Positions 59,503 through 59,578 of a DNA stretch of 59,578 bases are shown here, one piece after another; the first letter of the stretch is position 1; each line of letters opens with the position of its first letter. The DNA is from Paenibacillus sp. MZ04-78.2 (lineage in GTDB: Bacteria > Bacillota > Bacilli > Paenibacillales > NBRC-103111): NCBI RefSeq assembly GCF_024213375.1, contig NZ_JANAVJ010000032.1, positions 1 to 59,578 on the forward strand, read 5' to 3'. The notes below the pieces were generated by a model. The model had not been told where the DNA came from. It searched no databases and saw only the letters and a program-made list of their open reading frames with translations. Made by a program: the position numbers and the translations under genes.

Positions 59503-59578
59503 GCTTGGCGACGTCCTACTCTCCCAGGACCCTGCGGTCCAAGTACCATCGGCGCTGGAAGGCTTAACGTTCGTGTTC
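59503..59578 (-). rRNA. rrf: 5S ribosomal RNA, 3' part (cut by the window edge)
   Basis: The complement reads CGTTAAGCCTTCCAGCGCCG, then GGTACTTGGACCGCAGGGTC and GGGAGAGTAGGACGTCGCC, then AAGC, the conserved 3' half of Gram-positive 5S rRNA with its loop and terminal helix strand. About 76 bases are inside the window; the 5' part lies beyond the right edge. A terminator follows at once. Confidence 0.95.

Overview
This window reads as the ribosomal superoperon region of an endospore-forming Bacillales bacterium, most likely a Paenibacillus or close relative (the genus is inferred). The case rests on the Bacillus-type gene order, on sporulation and germination genes (pdaB, kbaA, gerD, cwlD, sigH, a SpoIIM-family protein), on the ctsR-mcsA-mcsB-clpC stress operon, and on pssA next to disA. 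Almost every gene is on the minus strand, so the biological order runs from high to low coordinates.

Right end to middle, in transcription order: the 3' end of a 5S rRNA and its terminator (59466-59578); ctsR-mcsA-mcsB-clpC behind a promoter with a perfect CtsR operator; radA, a 166-bp palindromic MITE-like element, disA, pssA and yacL; ispD-ispF, gltX, a Cys-specifier T-box, then cysE-cysS-mrnC-rlmB-rae1; sigH; rpmG-secE-nusG-rplK-rplA; an L10 leader with rplJ-rplL; ybxB; rpoB-rpoC; rplGB-rpsL-rpsG-fusA-tuf.

Middle to left: the S10-spc-alpha block from rpsJ to rplQ, including secY, adk, map, a KOW protein and infA; then truA, rplM, rpsI; a sulfate-assimilation pair cysH-sat in place of the ybaJ-ybaK genes known from Bacillus subtilis; cwlD, salA, gerD (plus), kbaA, pdaB (plus), a SpoIIM-family membrane protein, a 72-residue hypothetical, and at the left edge the promoter and boxA leader of another rRNA operon whose 16S gene lies just outside.

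The genes make up the core translation and transcription machinery (26 of the S10-spc-alpha ribosomal proteins plus L1, L10, L11, L7/L12, L13, L33, S7, S9 and S12, all RNA polymerase core subunits, EF-Tu, EF-G, IF-1, NusG) with protein export (SecY, SecE), protein quality control, c-di-AMP signalling, isoprenoid and cysteine synthesis, and spore functions. No defence system, prophage or secondary-metabolite cluster is visible.

The unexpected signals are non-coding: a 166-bp near-perfect palindrome filling the radA-disA gap; a family of double-hairpin repeats placed 3 to 5 bases upstream of the ribosome-binding sites of rpmJ, rpsN, rplX and rplJ; a terminator-like hairpin that buries the cwlD ribosome-binding site; a LexA-like promoter pointing antisense into sigH; and a 14-bp perfect palindrome in the rpoB leader. 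The ecfA1-ecfA2-ecfT genes usual between rplQ and truA in Bacillus are missing.
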